Shown here: piece after piece, positions 8,355 through 16,596 of the stretch
How positions within the stretch are numbered: the stretch's first letter is position 1
How the letters are laid out: every line of letters starts with the position of its first letter
Assembly (NCBI RefSeq): GCF_002119685.1
Contig: NZ_CP021108.1
Coordinates: forward strand, 2,046,001 to 2,110,000
DNA length: 64,000 nucleotides
From: Bordetella genomosp. 8
GTDB lineage: Bacteria > Pseudomonadota > Gammaproteobacteria > Burkholderiales > Burkholderiaceae_B
Direction: 5' to 3'
The notes under the pieces: generated by a model
Seen by the model: the letters and a program-made list of their open reading frames with translations, nothing else
What the model was told of the DNA's origin: nothing
The model's database searches: none
Translations under genes and position numbers: made by a program

Positions 8355-8495
8355 CCGCGGGTGCGCCGCGTCGCCGCGCGGCGCACCGCTGGCCCCTGGG
8401 CACTTGGCGCCTGGCCTGAGTGCGGCCCGCTTGCGTCCCGCGCCAGGCATGTGGATTGCATTTGCCCGCACGTTGGCATTGCAAGGAGCCACCTT

Positions 8496-9401
8496 ATGGC
8501 ACAGACCGACGCCCGCGTACTCGGGGTAGCGATCACGCATCCCGATCGGCAGCTGTTCAGCGATCCCGTTATCACCAAACTCGATCTGGCGCGCTACTAC
8601 GAATCGGTCGCGAGCAGCATCATGCCCCATCTCGCGAATCGCCGGGTGGCCTTGCTGCGCTGCCCCGAGGGCACGTCAGGCGAGTGTTTTTTCCAGAAGC
8701 ACATGAGCGACCACCTACCGTCCGGCGTGGCGACCGATGGCGATATGCTGGTCATCCGGGATATCGGCGGCGTGATCGGCCTGGTGCAGCGTGGCGTGAT
8801 CGAATTCCACACCTGGGGCGCGAAGCTTCCGGGGTCGGACAAGCCCGACAGGCTGACCTTCGACCTGGATCCCGATCCACACACGGGCTGGCGGGACATG
8901 GCGCGGGCAACGCGCGTGGTCCGCGACCGGCTGGAAGCCTTGGGACTGCAGCCCTTCCTTAAGACCACGGGCGGCAAGGGCCTGCACGTGGTGGTGCCGA
9001 TACGCGCCACCCTGGGGTGGGACGACGTGCGTGGTTTCTGCAAGGCCATCGCGCAGCAACTCGAACATGACGCGCCGGATGTCTTCGTCGCCAACATGGC
9101 CAAGGCCAAGCGGCAGGGACACATTTTCGTGGATTACCTGCGCAACAGCGATGGGGCCACCGCGGTGGCCGCGTTTTCGGTGCGCGCACGTGACGGCGCA
9201 CCGGTTTCGATGCCGGTTGCCTGGGACGTGTTGGACGGCGACGAGGATCCGCGAGGGCCCGCGTTCAACGTGCGCAACGTGCGGGCGCGTATCGACGCAT
9301 GGCGTGAGGACCCCTGGGCCGGGTATGCGGCTGCGCGCAAGACCCTGACGGCGGCGATGCGCCGTGAGGTGGCCGCGCATGCGCATGACGAAGACGCCTA
9401 G
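8496..9401 (+). CDS. Stand-alone LigD-type polymerase/primase domain protein
   Basis: The protein is 301 residues, starting at ATG 8496 with AAGGAG upstream. It is a complete archaeo-eukaryotic-primase-type PolDom as found in bacterial LigD. It has EFHTWGA at about 103-109, the catalytic metal-binding FDLDPDP at 122-128, TTGGKGLH at 157-164 and the third acidic residue in FVDYLRN at 211-217. In full LigD proteins this domain fills gaps with nucleotides, often ribonucleotides, during non-homologous end joining. Here no ligase or phosphoesterase domain is attached, and no ku gene is in the window. It probably works with separately encoded partners or in another repair role. Confidence 0.88.
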   Translation: MAQTDARVLGVAITHPDRQLFSDPVITKLDLARYYESVASSIMPHLANRRVALLRCPEGTSGECFFQKHMSDHLPSGVATDGDMLVIRDIGGVIGLVQRGVIEFHTWGAKLPGSDKPDRLTFDLDPDPHTGWRDMARATRVVRDRLEALGLQPFLKTTGGKGLHVVVPIRATLGWDDVRGFCKAIAQQLEHDAPDVFVANMAKAKRQGHIFVDYLRNSDGATAVAAFSVRARDGAPVSMPVAWDVLDGDEDPRGPAFNVRNVRARIDAWREDPWAGYAAARKTLTAAMRREVAAHAHDEDA

Positions 9402-9450
9402 CCGCGGGTAGCCGCACACGAAGGGAATTTTCGCGCCCGGTATGGCAGAA

Positions 9451-9482
9451 AAAAAAACGGCCCGACTTCGAAAGTCGGGCCG
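9451..9482 (-). terminator. Minus-strand intrinsic terminator
   Basis: An 11-bp stem, CGGCCCGACTT (9458-9468) / AAGTCGGGCCG (9472-9482), is preceded by a run of A (9449-9457). Read on the minus strand this is a stem followed by a T-tract. It lies 255 bases beyond a second minus-strand terminator, so it must serve another transcript or act as a back-up. Confidence 0.75.
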
Positions 9483-9705
9483 GTACGGGAGCACACGATG
9501 TCGCGCTGTTTAAGGCTCGCGGGGAGCGCGGCATCGGTGTCAGAATGCGACCCTGCAACCGCCGGACAGGGGGATCGATCGTCCGGAGATCGTGCGCAAG
9601 GCCGTGATCTGAGTGGCCAGTCTATTCGCCAGGCTCTGACATCGTCCTGAATCGAATCCGTGTCGCCGCAACGTGCGTTCAACGCCTCTACGAAAGGTGC
9701 CTGCG
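9483..9705. other. Intergenic segment without a convincing gene
   Basis: This is the non-coding part of the 382-base gap between the polymerase gene and the MHS transporter. Short frames here lack ribosome-binding sites. It lies between two minus-strand terminators, so a small RNA read leftwards is possible, but no convincing promoter was found on the minus strand. Confidence 0.4.
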
Positions 9706-9733
9706 GAAAAAAAAGCTCCCATATGGGAGCTTT
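9706..9733 (-). terminator. Intrinsic terminator of the MHS transporter gene
   Basis: A palindrome AAAGCTCCC-ATAT-GGGAGCTTT (9712-9733) is preceded by a run of A from 9706. On the minus strand this is a stem and T-run, 50 bases after the transporter stop. Confidence 0.8.
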
Positions 9734-9783
9734 GTAAAAGGCCGGTCGGGTGCAGCGTCCCGGCCGGCAGGGGCCATGCGGAC

Positions 9784-11472
9784 TCAGTAGTCCTTGTTCA
9801 GGTCGACGTCCTTGGTTTCGCGGACGAACAGGACGCCGATGATCAGCGTCATCACGGCGATGATGATGGGGTACCAGAGGCCGTCGTAAATGTTCCCCGT
9901 GGCCGCCACGATGGCGAAGGCCAGTGGGGGCAGGAACCCGCCGAACCAGCCGTTCCCGATGTGGTACGGCAGGCTCATCGACGTATAGCGGATGCGGGTC
10001 GGGAACATTTCGACCAGCATGGCCGCGATCGGTCCGTAGACCATGGTGACGTAGATCACCAGTATGGTCAGCAGCACCACCACCATGACGTTGTTGGATT
10101 GCGCGGGATCGGCCTTGGCGGGGTAGCCGTGGCCGCGGATCGCCGATGTCAGCGATTTATCCAGTTCGGCGGTGCGCGTCTTGAAGTCGGCCGGCGCGAG
10201 CGTCTTGCCTTCGAAGGACTGGAATTCGTCCTTGCCGATGCGCACCTTGGCCACCGAACCCGCGGGCGCGGCCTCGTTCTGGTAGTTCACCGAGTTGCGC
10301 GCCATGAACGACTTGACGATGTCGCAACTGCTGGTGAACGACGAAGTGCCAACCGGATTGAACTGGAAGGAGCAGGTAGCCGGGTCCGCGATCACCGTCA
10401 CGGGCGCGGACGCCTGGGCTTTTTCCAGCGCGGGATTGGCGAAGTGCGTCAGGCCCTGGAAGATCGGAAAGTACGTGACCGCGGCGATCAGGCAGCCCGC
10501 CATGATGATGGGCTTGCGGCCGATCCGATCGGACAACGCACCGAAGATGACGAAGAACGGCGTACCGATCAACAAGGCCACGGCAATCATGATGTTGGCC
10601 GTATTGGCGTCCACCTTCAGCGTCTGCGTCAGGAAAAACAGCGCGTAGAACTGGCCGGTGTACCAGACCACTGCCTGGCCCGCCGTCAGCCCCAGCAACG
10701 CCAGGATCACGATCTTCAGGTTCTTCCACTGGCCGAACGATTCGCTGATCGGCGCCTTGGAACCCTTGCCTTCTTCCTTCATGCGCTGGAAGGTGGGCGA
10801 TTCGCTGAGCTGCAGCCGGATCCACACGGAGATCGCCAGCAGCACGAAGGACAGCAGGAACGGCGCGCGCCACCAGCCCCAGGCATCGCGGAAGGCGTCT
10901 TCGCCCGAGTACGAGCGCACGCCCAGGATCACCAGCAGGGACAGGAACAGGCCCAGCGTCGCCGTAGTCTGGATCCAGCTGGTGTAGAAGCCGCGACGGC
11001 CCATGGGCGCGTGCTCGGCCACGTAGGTCGCGGCGCCGCCGTATTCGCCACCCAGCGCCAGGCCTTGCAGCAGCCGCAGCACGATCAGCAGCGCCGGCGC
11101 GGCGATGCCTATCGAGCCATAAGTGGGCAGGATGCCGACCAGGAAGGTGGACAAGCCCATGATGACGATGGTGACAAGGAAGGTGTACTTGCGCCCGACC
11201 AGGTCGCCCAGGCGCCCGAATACCAGCGCGCCGAACGGCCGCACCGCAAAGCCCGCCGCGAAGGCCAGCAGCGCGAAAATGAAGCCAGCGGTGGGGTTGA
11301 CGCCCGAGAAGAAGTGCAGGGCGATGATGGGAGCGAGCGAGCCGTACAGGTAGAAGTCGTACCACTCGAAAACGGTACCCAGCGAAGACGCGAAGATCAC
11401 CTTGCGTTCATTGCGGGTCATGGGAGTCGAGGCCGCAACGGCGCCCGGACGCGGCATGGATGCTGTGCTCAT
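9784..11472 (-). CDS. MHS-family (ProP-like) metabolite:proton symporter
   Basis: The protein is 562 residues, starting at ATG 11472 behind GAGGAG. The segment FEWYDFYLYG in helix 1, GRLGDLVGRKYT in loop 2-3 and ALGGEYGGAATYVAEH around helix 5 are hallmarks of the metabolite:H+ symporter branch of the MFS. Usual members are about 430-450 residues. The extra length is a polar insertion of roughly 110 residues between the eighth and ninth membrane segments, containing two cysteines in DPATCSF and FTSSCDIV. The TctDE-like sensor pair lies 138 bases upstream on the same strand, which suggests uptake of an organic acid under its control. The exact substrate is unknown. Confidence 0.85.
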   Translation of the reverse strand: MSTASMPRPGAVAASTPMTRNERKVIFASSLGTVFEWYDFYLYGSLAPIIALHFFSGVNPTAGFIFALLAFAAGFAVRPFGALVFGRLGDLVGRKYTFLVTIVIMGLSTFLVGILPTYGSIGIAAPALLIVLRLLQGLALGGEYGGAATYVAEHAPMGRRGFYTSWIQTTATLGLFLSLLVILGVRSYSGEDAFRDAWGWWRAPFLLSFVLLAISVWIRLQLSESPTFQRMKEEGKGSKAPISESFGQWKNLKIVILALLGLTAGQAVVWYTGQFYALFFLTQTLKVDANTANIMIAVALLIGTPFFVIFGALSDRIGRKPIIMAGCLIAAVTYFPIFQGLTHFANPALEKAQASAPVTVIADPATCSFQFNPVGTSSFTSSCDIVKSFMARNSVNYQNEAAPAGSVAKVRIGKDEFQSFEGKTLAPADFKTRTAELDKSLTSAIRGHGYPAKADPAQSNNVMVVVLLTILVIYVTMVYGPIAAMLVEMFPTRIRYTSMSLPYHIGNGWFGGFLPPLAFAIVAATGNIYDGLWYPIIIAVMTLIIGVLFVRETKDVDLNKDY

Positions 11473-11610
11473 GATGTCTCCTCAGGGATGGCCGGCGCTG
11501 TCCGCCGTGCTCGGTATGTGCAGACTCGCCCGCGGGAGCGGGGAGGCTGAACGCCACGGTAGGGAAGAAGTCTGACGAGGGTCTGACGTTTGGCTGACGC
11601 GCAGCGCTAT

Positions 11611-13116
11611 TTATGTTTCTGTTTGTAAATTATGCGGGAACCGTATGGCGACCTTCAGTCCGCGTTGCGTGCTGCCCGGGGTGGGGTGGTCCATCAGTTG
11701 CACCGTGGCGCCATGCTTCTGCGCGATTTCGCGCACGATGGCCAGGCCCAGGCCGCTGCCTTCCGCCGCGGTCCCCAGCACCCGATAGAAGCGGTCGAAC
11801 ACGCGTTCGCGCTCCGCGCTGGGGATGCCTGGGCCTGAGTCCTCGACTTCGAGCAGCGCCCCGCCGGGTATGGCGCATACGCGCACGGTGACGCGGCCGC
11901 CGGCGGGCGTGTAGCGCAGCGCGTTGTCGATCAGGTTATTGAGCAGCTCGGCGAGCAGGATGGCGTTGCCCGCGATGGCGGCCGGCTGGCCGGCTTCCTC
12001 GAATCCCAGGTCGATGCCGATGTTCAGGGCCTGCGGCGCCCACTGCGTGGTTTGTTCGCAGGCCAGCACATTGAGGTCCACCGATGCCATGCCCACGGTG
12101 GCCGGGTTTTCGGCGCGCGCCAGCAGCAACAATTGATTGACCAGCCGCGTGGCGCGTTCCGAGCCCGCCACCAGCTGTCTCAAGCTGGCCTGCATTTCGT
12201 CCGCGCTGGCGTCGCGCAGCGCCAGTTCCGCCTGGGTGCGCAAGCCCGCGAGCGGAGTCTTCAACTGATGCGCGGCATCGGCCACGAAGCGGCGCTGCGT
12301 CTGCACCGTCGCCGATAGCCGTTCCAGCAAATCGTTGATCGCCGCGACCAGGGGGGCGATCTCGCTGGGCGTGGCCCGTTCGTCGATGGGCGACAGATCG
12401 TCCGGCCGGCGCGCCCGCAGCCGCTGTTGCAGGGCGTTCAAGGGCGCGACGCCGCGCGTCAGGCCGAACCACACCAGCAATACGGCGATGGGCAGCACGA
12501 CGAATTGCGGAATGATCACGCCCTTGATGATGTCGTTGGCCAGTTGCGCGCGCCGTTCCGAGGTTTCCGCGACAATCACCAGCGCCGGCGTGGCGTCCGG
12601 CGCGGTGGCGTCCACGCGGGTATAGGCCAGCCGGATGGCGAAGCCGCGCAGCGTGCTGTCCTCATAGCGTATGGCGCCTGGCGCGACCACGTCGGCGCCC
12701 TTGGGCAGGGGTAGTTCGCGGTCGCCCCCCAGATACTGGCCATGTCCGCCGAGCACCAGCCAGAACACGCTATCGGTTTCGTCCGTGCGCAGCATGCCGC
12801 GCACGGGCTCGCTGATGTCGAGCTGCGGCTTGCCGTCGACGATATGGACGTTGCGCGCCAGCACGCGGAGGTGGCTGGCGAGCGCGCGGTCGTAGGGGAC
12901 ATCGGCGATATTCTGCGCCACGACGTAGGTGATGGCCACGCTCATGGGCCACAACAGGAAGAGCGGCGCCAGCATCCAGTCGAGGATCTCGCCCAGCAGG
13001 GAACGCCGGGGCAGGGCGATCGAGGGCCCGCGCGTGCCGTTGCGCAGGACGTCCAGGGCTTCCTGGTTCAGCGGCGCGACCTTGTGCGGTTCAGTGCGCC
13101 AGCTCGGCCGTGCCAT
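11611..13116 (-). CDS. Sensor histidine kinase, TctE-like
   Basis: The protein is 501 residues from ATG 13116; a TTG further upstream is possible. There are two membrane segments, about residues 38-62 ([19 protein letters not shown]) and about 170-190 ([15 protein letters not shown]). The periplasmic domain between them is of the 2CSK-N/TctE type. HAMP-like linker, DHp helix with [20 protein letters not shown], and an HATPase with [22 protein letters not shown] and GSGLGLAIV follow in order. All kinase boxes are intact. Its start overlaps the regulator gene by 26 bases, so translation is coupled. TctE relatives sense tri- or dicarboxylates. Confidence 0.88.
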   Translation of the reverse strand: MARPSWRTEPHKVAPLNQEALDVLRNGTRGPSIALPRRSLLGEILDWMLAPLFLLWPMSVAITYVVAQNIADVPYDRALASHLRVLARNVHIVDGKPQLDISEPVRGMLRTDETDSVFWLVLGGHGQYLGGDRELPLPKGADVVAPGAIRYEDSTLRGFAIRLAYTRVDATAPDATPALVIVAETSERRAQLANDIIKGVIIPQFVVLPIAVLLVWFGLTRGVAPLNALQQRLRARRPDDLSPIDERATPSEIAPLVAAINDLLERLSATVQTQRRFVADAAHQLKTPLAGLRTQAELALRDASADEMQASLRQLVAGSERATRLVNQLLLLARAENPATVGMASVDLNVLACEQTTQWAPQALNIGIDLGFEEAGQPAAIAGNAILLAELLNNLIDNALRYTPAGGRVTVRVCAIPGGALLEVEDSGPGIPSAERERVFDRFYRVLGTAAEGSGLGLAIVREIAQKHGATVQLMDHPTPGSTQRGLKVAIRFPHNLQTET

Positions 13117-13780
13117 GGTCGCGTTCCAGGCAATAGCCAAGACCGCGTACGGTCATGATGCGCACGCCCGTGGGTTCCAGCTTCTTGCGCAGGCGATGGA
13201 CATACACTTCGATGGCATTGGTGCTGACTTCATCGCCCCATTCGCAGAGGTGGTCGACCAGCTGGTTCTTGCTGACCATGCGCCCGCTGCGCATCAACAG
13301 GATTTCGAGCAGGCCGATTTCGCGCGCGGACAGGTCCAGCGGCTGTTCGTCCGCCGACGCTACCCGGCCCGCCTGGTCGAACACCAGGCGTCCGTGGCGG
13401 ATCAGGCTCGCGCCGCCACCGGCGCCGCGCCGGGTCAGGGCCCGTACCCGTGCCTCCAGTTCGGACAGGGCGAAGGGCTTGGCCATATAGTCGTCGGCGC
13501 CCAGGTCCAGCCCCTTGACGCGCTGCTCTATGCTGTCGGCGGCGGTTAGAATGAGCACGGGCAGATGCGCATTGCGAGCCCGCAGGCGTCGCAGGACTTC
13601 CAGTCCCGTCAGCTGCGGCAGGCCGAGGTCCAGGATCAGCAGGTCGAAGGCCTGGGCGGTCAGTGCCAGGTCCGCCGCCATGCCGTCGCGAACGGCGTCG
13701 ACGGCGTAGCCGCTGTGCCGCAACGAACGGGAAAGACCGTCGGCCAGGATGCTGTCGTCTTCGGCGATCAGTATGCGCAT
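13091..13780 (-). CDS. Response regulator, OmpR/PhoB class, TctD-like
   Basis: The protein is 229 residues from ATG 13780 behind AGGAG. The receiver has EDD at 7-9, the phospho-acceptor Asp51 in LILDLGLP and the conserved lysine in MAKPF (about 101). The C-terminal winged-helix domain ends with [16 protein letters not shown] and [11 protein letters not shown]. It is co-transcribed with the downstream kinase. The gene is divergent from recA with 204 bases between the starts. The TctD/QseB group is the closest match by eye. Confidence 0.9.
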   Translation of the reverse strand: MRILIAEDDSILADGLSRSLRHSGYAVDAVRDGMAADLALTAQAFDLLILDLGLPQLTGLEVLRRLRARNAHLPVLILTAADSIEQRVKGLDLGADDYMAKPFALSELEARVRALTRRGAGGGASLIRHGRLVFDQAGRVASADEQPLDLSAREIGLLEILLMRSGRMVSKNQLVDHLCEWGDEVSTNAIEVYVHRLRKKLEPTGVRIMTVRGLGYCLERDHGTAELAH

Positions 13781-13878
13781 GTCTCGTCTCCTGCGCGGAT
13801 TCTGTCATGTCCCCCGAGCCTTGCCCAGACGGGGTTAACGCGTGATCGGGCGGCGGCGTGCGGAAAGCGCGCAAGAAT

Positions 13879-13908
13879 TTGTCATACTGTTTATTTATAC
13901 AGTATACT
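13879..13908 (+). promoter_or_regulatory. recA promoter with LexA box in the spacer
   Basis: The -35 element TTGTCA (13879-13884) and the -10 element TATACT (13903-13908) are separated by 18 bases. A perfect LexA site, CTGT-N8-ACAG (13887-13902; 20-base palindrome-like core 13885-13904), fills that spacer. Bound LexA would block RNA polymerase, giving SOS induction of recA. No second LexA box is seen on the tctD side. Confidence 0.92.
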
Positions 13909-13984
13909 CGGATGCCATAATCCCCCAGCATCTTCGCACCAGACAATCACCAGACAATCGCTAGAACGTCAGACAGGACACTAC

Positions 13985-15043
13985 ATGGACGATAAAACCA
14001 GCAAGGCAGCCGCCTCGGAAAAAGCCAAGGCGCTCGCCGCCGCGCTATCGCAGATCGAAAAGCAGTTCGGCAAGGGCTCGATCATGCGGTATGGCGACAA
14101 CGAGGTCGAGCACGACATCCAGGTGGTGTCCACGGGTTCGCTGGGCCTGGACATCGCGCTGGGCGTCGGCGGCCTGCCGCGCGGTCGCGTCGTCGAAATC
14201 TACGGCCCGGAATCCTCGGGCAAGACCACGCTGACCCTGCAGGTCATCGCCGAAATGCAGAAGATCGGCGGCACCTGCGCCTTCGTCGACGCGGAACACG
14301 CCCTGGACGTGCAGTACGCCGCCAAGCTCGGCGTCAACCTGACCGACCTGCTGATTTCCCAACCCGACACCGGCGAGCAGGCACTGGAAATCACCGACGC
14401 CCTGGTCCGCTCGGGCTCGGTGGACCTGATCGTCATCGACTCGGTCGCCGCACTGGTGCCGAAGGCCGAAATCGAAGGCGAAATGGGCGATTCCCTGCCG
14501 GGCCTGCAGGCCCGCCTGATGAGCCAGGCGCTGCGCAAGCTGACCGCCACCATCAAGCGCACCAACTGCATGGTCATCTTCATCAACCAGATCCGGATGA
14601 AGATCGGCGTCATGTTCGGCAACCCGGAAACCACCACCGGCGGTAACGCGCTCAAGTTCTATTCCTCGGTCCGGCTGGATATCCGCCGCATCGGCTCCAT
14701 CAAGAAGGGCGAGGAAGTCATCGGCAATGAAACCCGCGTCAAGGTCGTCAAGAACAAGGTGTCGCCGCCTTTCAAGCAGGCCGAATTCGACATCATGTAT
14801 GGCAGCGGCATCTCGCGCGAAGGCGAAATCATCGACCTCGGGGTGCAGGCCGGCATCGTCGACAAGTCCGGCGCCTGGTACAGCTACAACGGCGACCGCA
14901 TCGGGCAGGGCAAGGACAATGTCCGCGAGTACCTGAAGGAACACCGCGACATGGCGCTGGAAATTGAAAATCGCATCCGCGAAAACCAGGGCATCGTCAG
15001 CCGTGCCAACACGTTCGCCGCGAGCGAAGCCGAAGAGGACTAA
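13985..15043 (+). CDS. recA: Recombinase RecA
   Basis: The protein is 352 residues from ATG 13985. The Walker A box GPESSGKT is at residues 74-81, the Walker B-like [10 protein letters not shown] follows, and the L1/L2 DNA-binding loops include [13 protein letters not shown] and [15 protein letters not shown]. The C-terminus is acidic (SEAEED), as usual. RecA pairs homologous DNA and triggers LexA autocleavage. The open frame extends upstream of 13985, but the promoter and LexA box lie there, so this ATG is the true start. recX follows after 6 bases. Confidence 0.98.
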   Translation: MDDKTSKAAASEKAKALAAALSQIEKQFGKGSIMRYGDNEVEHDIQVVSTGSLGLDIALGVGGLPRGRVVEIYGPESSGKTTLTLQVIAEMQKIGGTCAFVDAEHALDVQYAAKLGVNLTDLLISQPDTGEQALEITDALVRSGSVDLIVIDSVAALVPKAEIEGEMGDSLPGLQARLMSQALRKLTATIKRTNCMVIFINQIRMKIGVMFGNPETTTGGNALKFYSSVRLDIRRIGSIKKGEEVIGNETRVKVVKNKVSPPFKQAEFDIMYGSGISREGEIIDLGVQAGIVDKSGAWYSYNGDRIGQGKDNVREYLKEHRDMALEIENRIRENQGIVSRANTFAASEAEED

Positions 15044-15049
15044 GTCGCC

Positions 15050-15517
15050 ATGGGCGACCGTGTAGCGGAAAAGCGAGGGCCTTCACTGAAGGCTCGCGCG
15101 GTCGCCTATCTATCGCGTCGCGAATACGCCCGCGCCGAGCTTGCGCGCAAGCTCGGCGCGCATACCGAAGATCCGACGGCGCTGGACGCCTTGCTGGACG
15201 ACCTGGAACGCGAAGGCTGGTTGTCCACCCGGCGCTTTGCCGAAAGTTTGGTGCATCGCCGCGCCGAACGCCAGGGGGCGGCGCGCATCGTCCAGGAACT
15301 GCGCCAGCACGGCGTGGATGAAGCCCAGATCGGCGAACTGCGCGATGGCCTGAAGGCGACGGAATACGAACGCGCGCTGGCGGTGTGGAACAAGCGCTAC
15401 GGCGAGCGGCCCGCCGACCGTGCCGCCTACGCCAAACAGGCGCGCTTCCTGGCAGCGCGCGGCTTCGCGCATGACGTCATTCACCGCGTCCTGGGTGATG
15501 ATCGTGACGACGATTGA
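15050..15517 (+). CDS. recX: Regulatory protein RecX
   Basis: The protein is 155 residues, 6 bases downstream of recA and presumably in its operon. It has the RecX three-helix repeats: LKARAVAYLSRREYARAEL, then LLDDLEREGWLSTRRFAESL and the C-terminal KQARFLAARGFAHDVIHRVL. RecX binds RecA filaments and limits their activity, so SOS induction would raise both. The 3' end overlaps the convergent metR gene by 37 bases. Confidence 0.94.
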   Translation: MGDRVAEKRGPSLKARAVAYLSRREYARAELARKLGAHTEDPTALDALLDDLEREGWLSTRRFAESLVHRRAERQGAARIVQELRQHGVDEAQIGELRDGLKATEYERALAVWNKRYGERPADRAAYAKQARFLAARGFAHDVIHRVLGDDRDDD

Positions 15518-16443
15518 GCCGGTGCATGGCCGGCTGATTTGATTCCGGCCAGGGTGCGGAAACACACATCCCTGGCGATGGTCAGGAAATCCTTGATGAA
15601 CGGCGCGTCCGCGTCCTCGTTGCGTATGGCTGCGTAAAGCGTGCGCCATACGCCCTGCGGACCCAGGCGGCACACCTTCAACCAACCCTGTCCCAGGTAT
15701 TCCGTCAAGGCCCAATTCGGCAATGCGGCCACGCCGCGATTGCTGGCGACCAGTTGCGCGATGATGGGCGTCAGTTCCGCCTTGCGTATCGTGGCGGGCT
15801 CGACGTCGGCAGGATCGAGAAACGCGGTAAAGACATCGAGGCGCTGGCGGTCGACCGGATAGGTGATCAGCGTCTGGTCCGCCAGCTGCTCGGGCTGGAC
15901 GTAGCGCTGGCTCGCGAGCGGATTCGCTTCCGACACCGCCAGCACCAGCTCGTAGCCGAACAGCGGCACGTATTCGATGGCTTCCAGCGTTTGCGGATCC
16001 GAGGTGATCACCAGATCCAGATCGCCGCGCAGCAAGGCCGGAAAGGGCGCGAAGGAAAACGCGGCGGACAGGTCCAGGGCGACTTCAGGCCACTGGACGC
16101 GGAATGCGTCCATGGCGGGCATCAGCCACTGGAAACAGGAATGGCATTCGATCGCCAGGTGCAGGCGGCCCGTACGTCCCGCCGCCAGGCGCTGCAGTTC
16201 GCGCTCGGTGGCACGCAGCCTGGGCAGGATGTCGTCCGCCAGCGCCAGCACGCGCAGTCCGGCAGTCGTCAGGCGGGCCGGCCGCGTCCTGCGGTTCAAC
16301 AGCGGCGTTCCCAGGCGGGATTCCAGTTCGCGCAATTGATGCGACAGGGCGGATTGCGTCAGGTGCAGCCGTTCGGCGGCCTCCTGCAGGCTACCTCCAT
16401 CGCGGATGGCGGCGAGGGTTTCAAGATGGCGTATTTCGAGCAT
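15481..16443 (-). CDS. metR: LysR-type regulator MetR
   Basis: The protein is 320 residues from ATG 16443 (MLEIRHLETLAAIRDGGSL); an upstream frame extension is ignored because this start matches the family. The N-terminal HTH has LQEAAERLHLTQSALSHQLRELE. The effector domain begins about residue 90 with RLHLAIECHSCFQWLMPAMD, characteristic of MetR. MetR activates metE with homocysteine as co-factor. The gene is divergent from metE across 153 bases that carry a consensus MetR site. Its last 37 bases lie antisense to the end of recX. Confidence 0.93.
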   Translation of the reverse strand: MLEIRHLETLAAIRDGGSLQEAAERLHLTQSALSHQLRELESRLGTPLLNRRTRPARLTTAGLRVLALADDILPRLRATERELQRLAAGRTGRLHLAIECHSCFQWLMPAMDAFRVQWPEVALDLSAAFSFAPFPALLRGDLDLVITSDPQTLEAIEYVPLFGYELVLAVSEANPLASQRYVQPEQLADQTLITYPVDRQRLDVFTAFLDPADVEPATIRKAELTPIIAQLVASNRGVAALPNWALTEYLGQGWLKVCRLGPQGVWRTLYAAIRNEDADAPFIKDFLTIARDVCFRTLAGIKSAGHAPAQSSSRSSPRTR

Positions 16444-16493
16444 GGCAGTGCCAGGGATGGAGGGGCACCGAGGGTGCACTTCTGTATTCTATA

Positions 16494-16506
16494 TGAATGT
16501 TGTTCA
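16494..16506. promoter_or_regulatory. MetR binding site in the metR-metE intergenic region
   Basis: TGAATGTTGTTCA matches the TGAA-N5-TTCA consensus exactly. It lies 50 bases from the metR start and 90 bases from the metE start. A related half-site TTGAACAA occurs at 16566-16573. The position fits activation of metE and autoregulation of metR. Confidence 0.8.
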
Positions 16507-16596
16507 AGGAATCGATGCAAACATTGATTTTGATTCACGCAGAAACGCGCGCACAATGGCCGGACTTGAACAATTTTTGTTGGATCTTTCATTTCC

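Noticed and set aside
9673..11550. A 625-codon plus-strand frame opposite the MHS transporter
   Set aside because: It is an antisense frame opposite a gene with clear membrane motifs and its own terminator; no ribosome-binding site.
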